DNA of 64,000 nucleotides from Mucilaginibacter sp. PAMB04168 (GTDB lineage: Bacteria; Bacteroidota; Bacteroidia; Sphingobacteriales; Sphingobacteriaceae): the NCBI RefSeq assembly GCF_039634365.2, contig NZ_CP155079.2, forward strand, positions 3,658,001-3,722,000, in the 5' to 3' direction. The position numbers were made by a program, and so were the translations under genes. Positions 1 through 7,058 of the stretch are shown piece by piece. Position 1 is the stretch's first letter; each line of letters begins with the position of its first letter. The notes under the pieces are model-generated. The model searched no databases. It was given only the letters and a program-made list of their open reading frames with translations, and had not been told where the DNA came from.

Positions 1-61
1 GGGTTTTAAAACCAACACTTTTAAACCGTCAAAAAACAATTTTCGCTATCGAACACCATCC

Positions 62-286
62 ATGTATAGCGAAGCGCAACAAGAAAATTTAATTAGATTC
101 GGTAAGCACCTGGAAATGCTGCGTAAACGTAATAAGTTATCCTTTCGTAAACTCGCACAGCGCTGTGACATTGATTACAGCAATTTGAAGAAATATGAAA
201 AGGGAGAAGTAAATATCTCTATGCTTTCACTGATAGATCTCGCGAACGCATTGGGTGTGACAACGAAGGAATTAATGGACTTTTAG
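62..286 (+). CDS. XRE-family HTH transcriptional regulator
   Basis: A 74-residue protein that is almost entirely one Cro/C1-type helix-turn-helix domain. Residues about 14-70 carry the typical RKRNKLSFRKLAQRCDIDYS recognition region, then KYEKGEVN and a C-terminal LANALGV helix. Such proteins bind operator DNA as dimers and often control mobile-element genes. It is the only plus-strand gene in the left 9 kb, facing a decayed gene at 388-686. Its target cannot be told from the sequence. It is one possible binder of the palindromes found further right, though the local response regulator is the better candidate. Confidence 0.85.
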   Translation: MYSEAQQENLIRFGKHLEMLRKRNKLSFRKLAQRCDIDYSNLKKYEKGEVNISMLSLIDLANALGVTTKELMDF

Positions 287-387
287 TCAAAAATCGCAAC
301 TTTCATTTTGATATCACGGGTGATTGAGCGCAGTACGGAGCTGCCAGATGACAATGATGGCCCTTAATCGCTTGCTTCTGTATTCAC

Positions 388-686
388 CTAGTTAATGACA
401 CAACGCCTATACAGTTCGTCAAATTCCATTAATTTTTGTGACTGATGTCGCTGCCTATGTAATGCAAGAAACCGCTAAGCGTTGCGCTATGTTCGGCTCA
501 CGATGAACTGTGCATTAGAACCGAGATCCGGTAAGATTACTTCCATAGAACGGTTATTAATTAAATCATGAAGCGATTTCTTCAACTCCGAAAATAGAGT
601 CTTTAATCAATTATCTCCGCATTGACCACGACCGTTTGACCGAGAATATTACTGGAACCTAGGGTAACTAGACTTATTAAAGACAT
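388..686 (-). pseudogene. Decayed small gene (one frameshift, two in-frame amber stops)
   Basis: Not recognised as a known family. On the minus strand an ATG at 686 (preceded by AAAAGAACTCC) opens a frame that reads well for 27 codons (ending VVVNAEIID). It then needs a one-base shift near 604-610 and continues as LKTLFSELKK...NAQFIVSRT. Two TAG codons follow within four codons, after which the same frame runs on as RFLALHRQRHQSQKLMEFDE to a final TAG at 388. The span is 299 nt, exactly one base short of a 100-codon gene. Both ambers would be Gln if TAG were CAG. I infer a ~99-residue soluble, basic protein gene that was recently inactivated. Confidence 0.5.
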
Positions 687-847
687 TTCAAAGGAGTTCT
701 TTTGCTATGGCGTTATTCGCCTGTTCATTATGGATATGCTATAATCCTCTTACTTCAAAACGGTTTCACTGTTCTCTTAAAAGATTGCAACCATGGTACA
801 CCAAGGTTTCTTATATAAGTTTGATTGTTAAATTTCGAAACCTAGAT

Positions 848-875
848 ACAAAGGGGAATATTTTGTCCCCTTTGT
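848..875 (-). terminator. Hairpin downstream of the 48-residue gene
   Basis: ACAAAGGGG and CCCCTTTGT form a perfect 9-bp stem around a 10-nt loop, 28 bp past the stop of the minus-strand small gene at 903-1049. There is no clear T tract, so it may be a weak terminator or an mRNA-stabilising hairpin. Confidence 0.4.
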
Positions 876-902
876 CCAATAGCTACTAGTATCCCTGACG
901 AG

Positions 903-1049
903 TTAACGCTTTTCACCCGGTTTGTGGATATGCGGTTTAAGTCCTGGATGCTTCGGTTGACTCGGAGGATCGACACGCCTTCTTCTGTCATCCGATCCAT
1001 CCTCTTTTTTAGGCTTTGGCCCCGGTTTAATTGCTTCGGTTTGTTTCAT
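903..1049 (-). CDS. Small Pro/Lys/Arg-rich protein (48 aa), hypothetical
   Basis: Read directly from the DNA: ATG at 1049, TAA at 903, 48 residues. The N-terminus is MKQTEAIKPGPKPKKEDG, followed by DDRRRR and several PxKP/PGLKP units, so it is strongly basic and probably unstructured. I do not recognise the family. The case for a real gene rests on context. A palindrome (1109-1122) and a -7-like TATTTTTA box (1079-1086) sit upstream in exactly the arrangement seen before three other genes of this island, leaving a short leader of about 24 nt. A hairpin follows the stop. Confidence 0.55.
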   Translation of the reverse strand: MKQTEAIKPGPKPKKEDGSDDRRRRVDPPSQPKHPGLKPHIHKPGEKR

Positions 1050-1108
1050 GAGTTGTAATTAAATGATGCTTTTACCAGTAAAAATAAGAGTCCTGTTAAA
1101 CCTATTTT

Positions 1109-1122
1109 TACGGAAACCCGTA
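1109..1122 (-). promoter_or_regulatory. Palindromic operator, site A (TACGGAAACCCGTA)
   Basis: A near-perfect 14-bp palindrome with one mismatch from TACGGGnnCCCGTA. On the minus strand it is followed, after exactly 22 bp, by TATTTTTA at 1079-1086, one base off the Bacteroidota -7 consensus TAnnTTTG. It drives the 48-residue gene starting at 1049. The spacing is the same at sites B, C and D. Confidence 0.6.
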
Positions 1123-1170
1123 ATCAGTCTATGATGTTACCGCCGTATTCAGAACCATATACCATACAGA

Positions 1171-2550
1171 TCAACTTACACCCAATCTGGATTGTAATTG
1201 CCCGATGTGCAAAATGAAGTTTGCAAAATTATCCATAGCTCCCTTCTTGGAAGTTGTAAGTACTTCATAAACCCCAGTTTCTGAACGAAGTGTATATTCC
1301 GAATAGGCACAGATTGGGATTTGACGGTTATTACTAAAACGCCGGTCGGGGCCCCCGCTTTTATTTACATAACGCCAGGTCTGATCTACTACCTGCGCAT
1401 CACGGGGCAGACTCTCATCCTCGATAAAACGAGTGGTTGATCCGCTGATCTGGATATTTCTATAGAACACCGCAGCAAAAGTATTACCACGCTTGATCAA
1501 CAGTCGCTCCGGAAGGAAGTAAAGCTCCAAATTGCTCAGCTTCAGATAAGGAATGGAAATATTGGTCGAAAAAAATCGCAACGGTACCCTATGTGCAGCG
1601 ATTCCGCCGATCGGTGTCCGTTTGATCAGCTGCCCTGCGCCCGCATTACGTTTAAAATCCGAGGTGCGGTGTGTATTAAGATACTGCCAGATCTTGGCCG
1701 ATCCAGAAAATGTTGTGAAATGTCTGCCGAATTCCTGATAGGCCTTTTGAAACTCTTCGTCCATTTCATAATATAATTCCATTTGCAACCGCTTCTTATC
1801 TACCCTGTTTAACCAGCCGATAAGCAGGATAAAAAACACACAGCCCGCAAGAAGTTCATAACCGGCATAATTATTAGAGAGGACCAATACTTCGGAATTT
1901 ACCTGGTCATGATGGATATGCTCGATGGTCGTGAACCGGCGGCTAATGTAACCCACCGTGTCTTTAAAAATAACTTTTATCCATTTGCTGTCTGAAGGGT
2001 CGGCAAGTAAAAAAGTCTGGTCATTGATAGCAGCCTTAACGATCTGTGAACGTGCGCTGGGCTTTTTACGGATATAAACACCAGGGTAAGAGGTTACCCT
2101 GACAAGTGTGCTGTCCGTTGCCGGGACGGAGACCGATGTACGGCTTTCAAAAGAAGCATATAGCAGTACCAGCAAGAAAGTAACGAACGGAAATACTCCC
2201 AGCCAATTCCGGTAAGCGATCATGGTTGCTGTATGCGAAAGCTCCTGGACAAAATCTTTGGAATCAGTATCAGTTAGCTGCCCGATTGCTGCTGAAGCGA
2301 TGGTATGCGCTGGCTCATATATGGCTGGCACCGTCGAAAATCCCTCTTGTGATGCCGGCGACGATGGGTTAGCTGGCCCCGAAATTTTTCGGCGATAACT
2401 GATACCATGTGAACTTAGGTTTACATAGGTGCCTTTCGGGCTAAAGTTAACCCGGGCACCCTTTACCCCTACGGAATAACTGATACCACCTTTAGAGAAA
2501 TTAATCCGAAACGGTCCGGAACCAAATGATTTACGATAAGACCAGCCCAT
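1171..2550 (-). CDS. DUF4236 and SH3-domain membrane protein
   Basis: A 459-residue protein. The start is placed at MGWSYRKSFGSGPFRINFSK, because the DUF4236 domain (about residues 1-56, with the typical GGISYSVGVKGARVN core) begins there; an in-frame ATG 20 codons upstream would overlap the preceding gene. A first membrane segment lies near 117-133. A bacterial SH3-like domain follows at about 148-207 (VRVTSYPGVYIRKKPS...GYISRRF), and a second membrane segment at about 233-248. The long C-terminal part is soluble and unrecognised. It is the last gene of a three-gene operon behind the PLD-like and MIDAS-like genes. SH3b domains often bind cell-wall material, so an envelope role is inferred; the molecular function is unknown. 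Confidence 0.75.
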   Translation of the reverse strand: MGWSYRKSFGSGPFRINFSKGGISYSVGVKGARVNFSPKGTYVNLSSHGISYRRKISGPANPSSPASQEGFSTVPAIYEPAHTIASAAIGQLTDTDSKDFVQELSHTATMIAYRNWLGVFPFVTFLLVLLYASFESRTSVSVPATDSTLVRVTSYPGVYIRKKPSARSQIVKAAINDQTFLLADPSDSKWIKVIFKDTVGYISRRFTTIEHIHHDQVNSEVLVLSNNYAGYELLAGCVFFILLIGWLNRVDKKRLQMELYYEMDEEFQKAYQEFGRHFTTFSGSAKIWQYLNTHRTSDFKRNAGAGQLIKRTPIGGIAAHRVPLRFFSTNISIPYLKLSNLELYFLPERLLIKRGNTFAAVFYRNIQISGSTTRFIEDESLPRDAQVVDQTWRYVNKSGGPDRRFSNNRQIPICAYSEYTLRSETGVYEVLTTSKKGAMDNFANFILHIGQLQSRLGVS

Positions 2551-2584
2551 AATATTAGTGTCTAGGTATTGGTGATAAGAATAT

Positions 2585-3583
2585 TCACAGATCGCTCTTT
2601 TTCTCCACATTGAGAAAGTCCAGGATTATCTTTTCAGCTTCTTCCTTAGAATTGGCAAAAGGACGAAGCTCAAAGCGGGCTACTTTGGATTCACGCAACC
2701 AATCCGTCCAGAACAATTTGATGATTTCCATATCGGTAGGATGAATAGTTGCAGCACCGACCTTCGACCGTGATCGGTCGTAGAGTTCCATCACCAAAAT
2801 CTCCAAATTTTTTAATTTTTCATTCTGAACCGGCTTAATTCGGAACTGCTTATTTTTCCGAAAGAATGATTGCATATCATTTTCTCCAGAGGCAAGGAAA
2901 GCATCGCGGAACCGATTAATGGTCATCTTGCTAAGATCGAACCCTTTGTTATAAATACCTGCTTCGATGTAACCGTCTGTCGTCAAGATCAGCACATTTC
3001 GATAGGCATTCACGTAGGTATTGCCTTCATCAACGATGGGTTTTTCATTAGGTAGGACAGTAGCACTGATCAGCCCTTCATTTAAATAAGTCCAAATATC
3101 TGCGCCGAAATTCTCACGCGCAGCCAGTGTATTGATCCTGTTAAATTCACTGACCATGCTTGCAATGTCTTTTTTCAAGGTTTGTTTAACATGGTTTCTG
3201 TCCATGATATAATCGATACGCCCATGTTGATTGGGGAATACACCGAAATCGATCCTTAACTTATCCATGTTAACCCGGTACTGATTGATAAGCCCTTTAT
3301 TAATAAAATCGATCCTTAACTTATCCTTCTGATTTTCGGATCGGTGAGAGCGCAAGATTGAGGGGTACAAATTTCCGGCAACAGTTTTCAGAAGATCAAC
3401 ATCATTCAATGGCCGCCTGTAAAGGCTTGGGTTCACCCTGTTGGAAAGGTCCGCCGCAAATGTCAGATTGTAATGTGTGATCACATATTTTTTGGTAATA
3501 GCTGTTGGAGTGGGAGACCTTTCATTAGCAGTAAGGACATTTCCTAACATGGCCAGCACTCCGATAATTAAAAAGTTATTCAT
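2585..3583 (-). CDS. Exported protein with MIDAS-like (vWA-like) motifs
   Basis: A 332-residue protein from the ATG at 3583, which overlaps the end of the upstream PLD-like gene by 8 bp and begins a signal peptide (MNNFLIIGVLAMLGNVLTAN). A longer reading from 3634 exists but spoils the signal. The mature part opens with YNLTFAADLSNRVN: D45-x-S47 resembles the first half of a von Willebrand A metal-ion site. LILTTDGYIE near residue 203 resembles the TDG loop of that fold. The second serine of DxSxS is Arg here, so metal binding is uncertain. DKLRIDF occurs twice, 20 residues apart. Translational coupling ties it to the PLD-like protein. Its role is unknown. Confidence 0.7.
   Translation of the reverse strand: MNNFLIIGVLAMLGNVLTANERSPTPTAITKKYVITHYNLTFAADLSNRVNPSLYRRPLNDVDLLKTVAGNLYPSILRSHRSENQKDKLRIDFINKGLINQYRVNMDKLRIDFGVFPNQHGRIDYIMDRNHVKQTLKKDIASMVSEFNRINTLAARENFGADIWTYLNEGLISATVLPNEKPIVDEGNTYVNAYRNVLILTTDGYIEAGIYNKGFDLSKMTINRFRDAFLASGENDMQSFFRKNKQFRIKPVQNEKLKNLEILVMELYDRSRSKVGAATIHPTDMEIIKLFWTDWLRESKVARFELRPFANSKEEAEKIILDFLNVEKKSDL
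3246..3326. repeat. Short direct repeat, 60-bp period
   Basis: The 20-base word aatcgatccttaacttatcc occurs twice, offset by exactly 60 bp (20 codons), inside the MIDAS-like gene. It encodes DKLRIDF twice. Flanking sequence is not duplicated, so this is a small local duplication or gene-conversion trace. Confidence 0.6.
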
Positions 3584-5576
3584 GAGTATGGAACTTGACG
3601 CGTTTATCAATTTTGTTGATTTGTAACTTTTCATTTTGCCAAACCAATGCGATTTCAGCCGCTTGTGCCGTTTTCAATGTTGCCTTTGGAATAGCATATT
3701 CATGGTACAGATAGTCGTTCCAACCTTCAAGAAAGACATTAATCCTGTCTTTTAATGCGTCTACGGAGATCGGCAAATTATCTGACTCTATATGAATTGA
3801 ATAGATCGATGCGATCTTATCGATTGTTTCCAAATCCGAGATAAGTTGACTACGCTTTTTTTGCAATTCATGATTCAGCGTAACCGGCAGATTGCTCAAT
3901 TCGTGCTGGATCTGCTTAACTTCCGCTTCGCGTTCGATTACCACCTTCTCCAGCACGCACATTTCGTCTTTCAGGATAGTGATCTTTTCTGCATTGCTAC
4001 CCATTTCCATAATCAGTTGCTTGATGAATAGCTGGTTACGTTCAGCAAGTATGTCAGGATTCCGATCCTCGAAAAGTTGCATCAGTTTTTTTAAAGCGAA
4101 CTTGAACATCAGCAAGCCCAGCGCACCGAAGACAAACACGAGATAGAAGTTGGTGTCTGTAAAGGCCATGCTTGTTTTCCAGGGAAGGTTAAAGTTTCCT
4201 CGTGCATAATTGACCTCATATATGGATTCAGTGACTTTATAGGCGACAGCACCATCCAGAAAGATGATGCCGAACCAAAAAAGTGCAATAGTGGTCAACT
4301 TATTTTTAATGAACCTGTCAGCCATCGCAAATGACAATGGAATAAAGACGAACAAGCAAATGAAAAGGACGGCAACCCAACCCTTTTCAGCAGCCTTGCT
4401 GATCGCATGCGCATTGAATATCTGCGCTTCAGCAATTGGCATGTTTTGAGCCTCAGCCTCTTTAGCATCCGCCACACTGAAAAGGAGGATATATGCCGCC
4501 GAGGAATAGAAGACAAACAGATAACACAACAACGCCGCATTGAAAATACAAGTCGGTATCAGCTCGAACCACTTTATCTTGGGCGTAATAAATTCGAGTT
4601 CCGCTTTTTTGATTTTCTGATCAAGCTCCCGGTTCTGATTTTCGATCATCGGAACCTTGTTGTCTCTGATTTCGTCAATATCTTTAGAACTGGTGGCGAT
4701 CTGCGTTTCCAGATTAGATTGACGGGATTCGATGTTCGCTTTATTTAAGGAAGCATCTCGCTCCCGATATTCAATCTCCAATTCACAAGCTTTGGTGAGC
4801 ACATCCCGCGTTTTTACCCGGTGTTCCTCGATCTTCGTCTGTAAGCGTCTTTTTTTGTCGTCGATAACATCAATGTTATTAATGAAAACAGAGTAAACAG
4901 TGTCAAAAGCCTTATGCAGGACTTGGTGGTCACCACTATTAGCTTTTGCCCGATCAAACCCTTGTTCCCGGAGAAACTTCCGGTCAAAACTTCCGACTTC
5001 AGCAGCAATCATCGAGTCCAGGACTTTTTCGAATTCTGTGCCCGCGTTTGCAGAAACCTGAGTTGGGAAACTTTTCGGTTTTTCCGTTTTAGGAATATTT
5101 GTCACAGTCCCGTTTCCTGCTTCTCCAGGTTGTTCCTGGATCTTTGTTTTAATAGCATTGAAATTTTCAATTAAAGAATTGATTGTTTCCTGATGGTTTG
5201 TGCTAATTATACTTTCCTGGTTGTTCTTCTTGGCATTGACACTCCAGTTATAAGATCCGTGTAATGCGATCCGTCTATCGATCACGCAAAATTTTTGATT
5301 CATGATTCCATAACCGCTGTTCCTGATCTTGAAAACAGCAGCGCCTGCAGCTACCAGCGAATCGAAATCCAATCTCTCATTTTCCTGGTTATCTGCAATG
5401 ATGACCTCTACACGCACTCCTTCTTTTACCTTGGCAGCTACAATTTGATAAAGCTCGTCATCAGTGAACCAGGCGGTGGCAATAAGAATTTCAGTCCCGG
5501 CTGATAAAAGCTCTTTCTGGATCTTCGCGTAAATATCCTTGTTGTCATTTATGACCTGCTGATTGATCAGTTCCAT
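3576..5576 (-). CDS. PLD-like (HKD superfamily) membrane protein with coiled coil
   Basis: A 666-residue protein. Residues about 10-125 form a single PLD-like domain of the Nuc type, ending HGSYNWSVNAKKNNQES. The HxKxxxxD core reads NQKFCVID (Q94, K95, D100), so the nucleophilic His position is Gln. A long charged coiled-coil region follows (about 220-340). About four membrane segments lie between 345 and 500, and a second coiled coil fills the C-terminus. Known Nuc-like PLD domains cleave nucleic acid or phosphodiesters; with His lost, this one may only bind its substrate. It is first gene of an operon with the MIDAS-like and DUF4236-SH3 genes, under palindromic site B. Confidence 0.8.
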   Translation of the reverse strand: MELINQQVINDNKDIYAKIQKELLSAGTEILIATAWFTDDELYQIVAAKVKEGVRVEVIIADNQENERLDFDSLVAAGAAVFKIRNSGYGIMNQKFCVIDRRIALHGSYNWSVNAKKNNQESIISTNHQETINSLIENFNAIKTKIQEQPGEAGNGTVTNIPKTEKPKSFPTQVSANAGTEFEKVLDSMIAAEVGSFDRKFLREQGFDRAKANSGDHQVLHKAFDTVYSVFINNIDVIDDKKRRLQTKIEEHRVKTRDVLTKACELEIEYRERDASLNKANIESRQSNLETQIATSSKDIDEIRDNKVPMIENQNRELDQKIKKAELEFITPKIKWFELIPTCIFNAALLCYLFVFYSSAAYILLFSVADAKEAEAQNMPIAEAQIFNAHAISKAAEKGWVAVLFICLFVFIPLSFAMADRFIKNKLTTIALFWFGIIFLDGAVAYKVTESIYEVNYARGNFNLPWKTSMAFTDTNFYLVFVFGALGLLMFKFALKKLMQLFEDRNPDILAERNQLFIKQLIMEMGSNAEKITILKDEMCVLEKVVIEREAEVKQIQHELSNLPVTLNHELQKKRSQLISDLETIDKIASIYSIHIESDNLPISVDALKDRINVFLEGWNDYLYHEYAIPKATLKTAQAAEIALVWQNEKLQINKIDKRVKFHTHE

Positions 5577-5654
5577 TTTTGTGATAAGGTTGAAGGTTAG
5601 TTAATAGCTGATTGGATGTATTATGATCTAAAAATGTATCGTTTTTTATTAGTT

Positions 5655-5698
5655 CAAATTTAAGAGGCAGCGAGCGGCCGGTCTTACGGGTTCCCGTA
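5655..5698 (-). promoter_or_regulatory. Promoter of the PLD-like operon with palindromic site B
   Basis: A perfect palindrome TACGGGTTCCCGTA at 5685-5698 lies 22 bp before a minus-strand -7 box TAAATTTG at 5655-5662. No TTG is seen at -33, which suggests that a bound activator replaces that contact. The predicted leader to the start at 5576 is about 73 nt. Confidence 0.65.
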
Positions 5699-5796
5699 AA
5701 TGAAGGAGCTGCGGGTAGGCACATGGAGACAGTTACTATCGATGGGGCCATCAACAGTAGTATAATGCTATTAGAAAGGAAATTGTATACTTTGAG

Positions 5797-6006
5797 TTAT
5801 TTGTCAAGTGAACAAAGCGTCCGCCCTTTGCGCTTTGCCTGCTGGAGGGTCATACTGATCGTGCGGTGCTGACAATTACGAAGGCCCTTACAATCTTTCC
5901 GCAAGTGATATTTTTTGGCGCCTGGGCTGTCGCAGATGTAAACAGTGGTTCTGTCGTCTAAGTAAGTGGTGCTAATGAAAAAGGTTAGCAGTAAGAGCGC
6001 TTTCAT
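5797..6006 (-). CDS. Small exported Cys/His-rich protein
   Basis: A 69-residue protein from the ATG at 6006, chosen because it starts a clean signal peptide (MKALLLLTFFISTTYL); longer readings back to 6081 are unlikely. The mature part has the pattern VYICDSPGAKKYHLRKDCKG, then LRNCQHR and GRTLC: four cysteines with His residues between. This matches a family of small Bacteroidota proteins I recognise by pattern but not by function. The Cys/His layout suggests metal binding or disulfides after export. It lies downstream of the Cys-rich gene at 6091-6294 on the same strand and probably shares its transcript. Confidence 0.7.
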   Translation of the reverse strand: MKALLLLTFFISTTYLDDRTTVYICDSPGAKKYHLRKDCKGLRNCQHRTISMTLQQAKRKGRTLCSLDK

Positions 6007-6090
6007 TTTAAATGATATGATTAAAGTGAGTTGATTAAAGATGGCACCTAAAGTAAAAAACATTCCCCTACTGCTGAACACATCGCTACA

Positions 6091-6294
6091 CTATCGGGTA
6101 TGACAGCTTGGTGAGCAGATCTTGCAACCGTCAGCCGACGAGTCGGTCTTTTTTGCTTCATTCACTGCATCTCTACAATTGGAAAAGTCGCCGAGGGGTT
6201 TCCGGTTAGATTCCAGTGGCAGCTTGTAGCAATTTTCATTGTGCACCTCATGGTCGCCATTGGACTGAGCGTGCCTGTTTGAATAATACTTCAT
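6091..6294 (-). CDS. Small conserved Cys-rich protein (67 aa)
   Basis: Sixty-seven residues beginning MKYYSNRHAQSNGDHEVHN, with ESNRKPLGDFSNC in the middle and a C-terminal GCKICSPSCHTR. The NAQSNGDHEVH, LGxFSxC and CxxCxxxCH blocks are typical of a widespread small Bacteroidota family with no known function. A zinc-binding fold is plausible from the Cys/His spacing but unproven. Site C and a perfect -7 box lie directly upstream, giving a leader of only about 22 nt. The second Cys-rich gene follows at 5797-6006. Confidence 0.75.
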   Translation of the reverse strand: MKYYSNRHAQSNGDHEVHNENCYKLPLESNRKPLGDFSNCRDAVNEAKKTDSSADGCKICSPSCHTR

Positions 6295-6321
6295 ATGACT
6301 TAATTAAATATATATTTAAGT

Positions 6322-6365
6322 CAAAGTTACCCGCCGACATAACACTGATCTTATGGGAAACCGTA
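6322..6365 (-). promoter_or_regulatory. Promoter of the Cys-rich pair with palindromic site C
   Basis: TATGGGAAACCGTA at 6352-6365 is a palindrome with two deviations from the TACGGGnnCCCGTA form. Exactly 22 bp later on the minus strand comes a perfect -7 box TAACTTTG at 6322-6329. Confidence 0.65.
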
Positions 6366-6381
6366 AAGAGAAAGAAAATGA

Positions 6382-7047
6382 TTAAATGATCCAATGATCT
6401 TTGCAATAAGCGATCAGTTGTTCATTTTTGGTGAAACCTAAAGCATCACGGATCTGCCCTAGCCGCTTTTCTACGCTACTTAAACTGGAAGCCTTGAAAC
6501 CTTGTTGTTCCAGAACATAAGGAATGTTCTTTTGATAGGTTCCCTGTGCCAGTTCTGAGATAATAATAAGGTCATACTTCGTAAAGTCGTGCGCATTCTT
6601 TGCACGGACGGCTTGTTGAAATTCTAGTGGAATAAATATTTTATGGTCAGCTATTTGTTTTATAGCCCTTTTCATGTCCTCCTCATCACGGGGACCTTTT
6701 GGAACATACCCATTGATTCCCAAACGGTCATACAGCCCAGTGGCGACCGTCGGCTGATTTTCAGCTGAAAATACCAGTATCTTTATCTCAGGCTGAAGTT
6801 TTCTTACAGCGGCGATCAGGTCGACGCCACTCTTCAGTTTTTGACCCGGACGGTCTTCCCGGAAAGAAAGATCTGTAATCAACAGGTCGTATGAAGCACC
6901 ATCCGCTTTTGCGATCTGTAGTAATTTAAAAGCATCGTCGCAATAATGCGCCTGACGGACATAAATAGCGCCAAGTGTTGTTAAGGTTTGCTGAACCCAG
7001 CTGTTAACGCTATGGTGATCTTCGGCGATTAAAACACGTTCAAACAT
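6382..7047 (-). CDS. Two-component response regulator, divergent LuxR-type output
   Basis: A 221-residue protein. The receiver domain fills residues about 1-130: acidic pair E9/D10, phospho-acceptor D59 (LLITDLSF), S94 (LVFSAE) and K117 (GYVPKG). The C-terminal part (about 155-221) looks like a divergent LuxR/NarL HTH, with SSVEKRLGQIRDALGF and ending NEQLIAYCKDHWII. It lies 11 bp downstream of the sensor kinase gene on the same strand, so the two should be a pair. Its own promoter (site D) sits inside the kinase gene, which suggests autoregulation. It is my leading candidate for the protein binding the island's palindromes, by inference. Confidence 0.85.
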   Translation of the reverse strand: MFERVLIAEDHHSVNSWVQQTLTTLGAIYVRQAHYCDDAFKLLQIAKADGASYDLLITDLSFREDRPGQKLKSGVDLIAAVRKLQPEIKILVFSAENQPTVATGLYDRLGINGYVPKGPRDEEDMKRAIKQIADHKIFIPLEFQQAVRAKNAHDFTKYDLIIISELAQGTYQKNIPYVLEQQGFKASSLSSVEKRLGQIRDALGFTKNEQLIAYCKDHWII

Positions 7048-7058
7048 AAATGATCTGT

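Noticed and set aside
707..889. 60-codon plus-strand frame
   Set aside because: Protein lacks domain character, the region contains a hairpin, and it opposes better supported minus-strand small genes.
5545..5754. 69-codon minus-strand frame over the PLD-like promoter
   Set aside because: It overlaps the PLD-like gene start and contains the operator and -7 box; the translation looks random.
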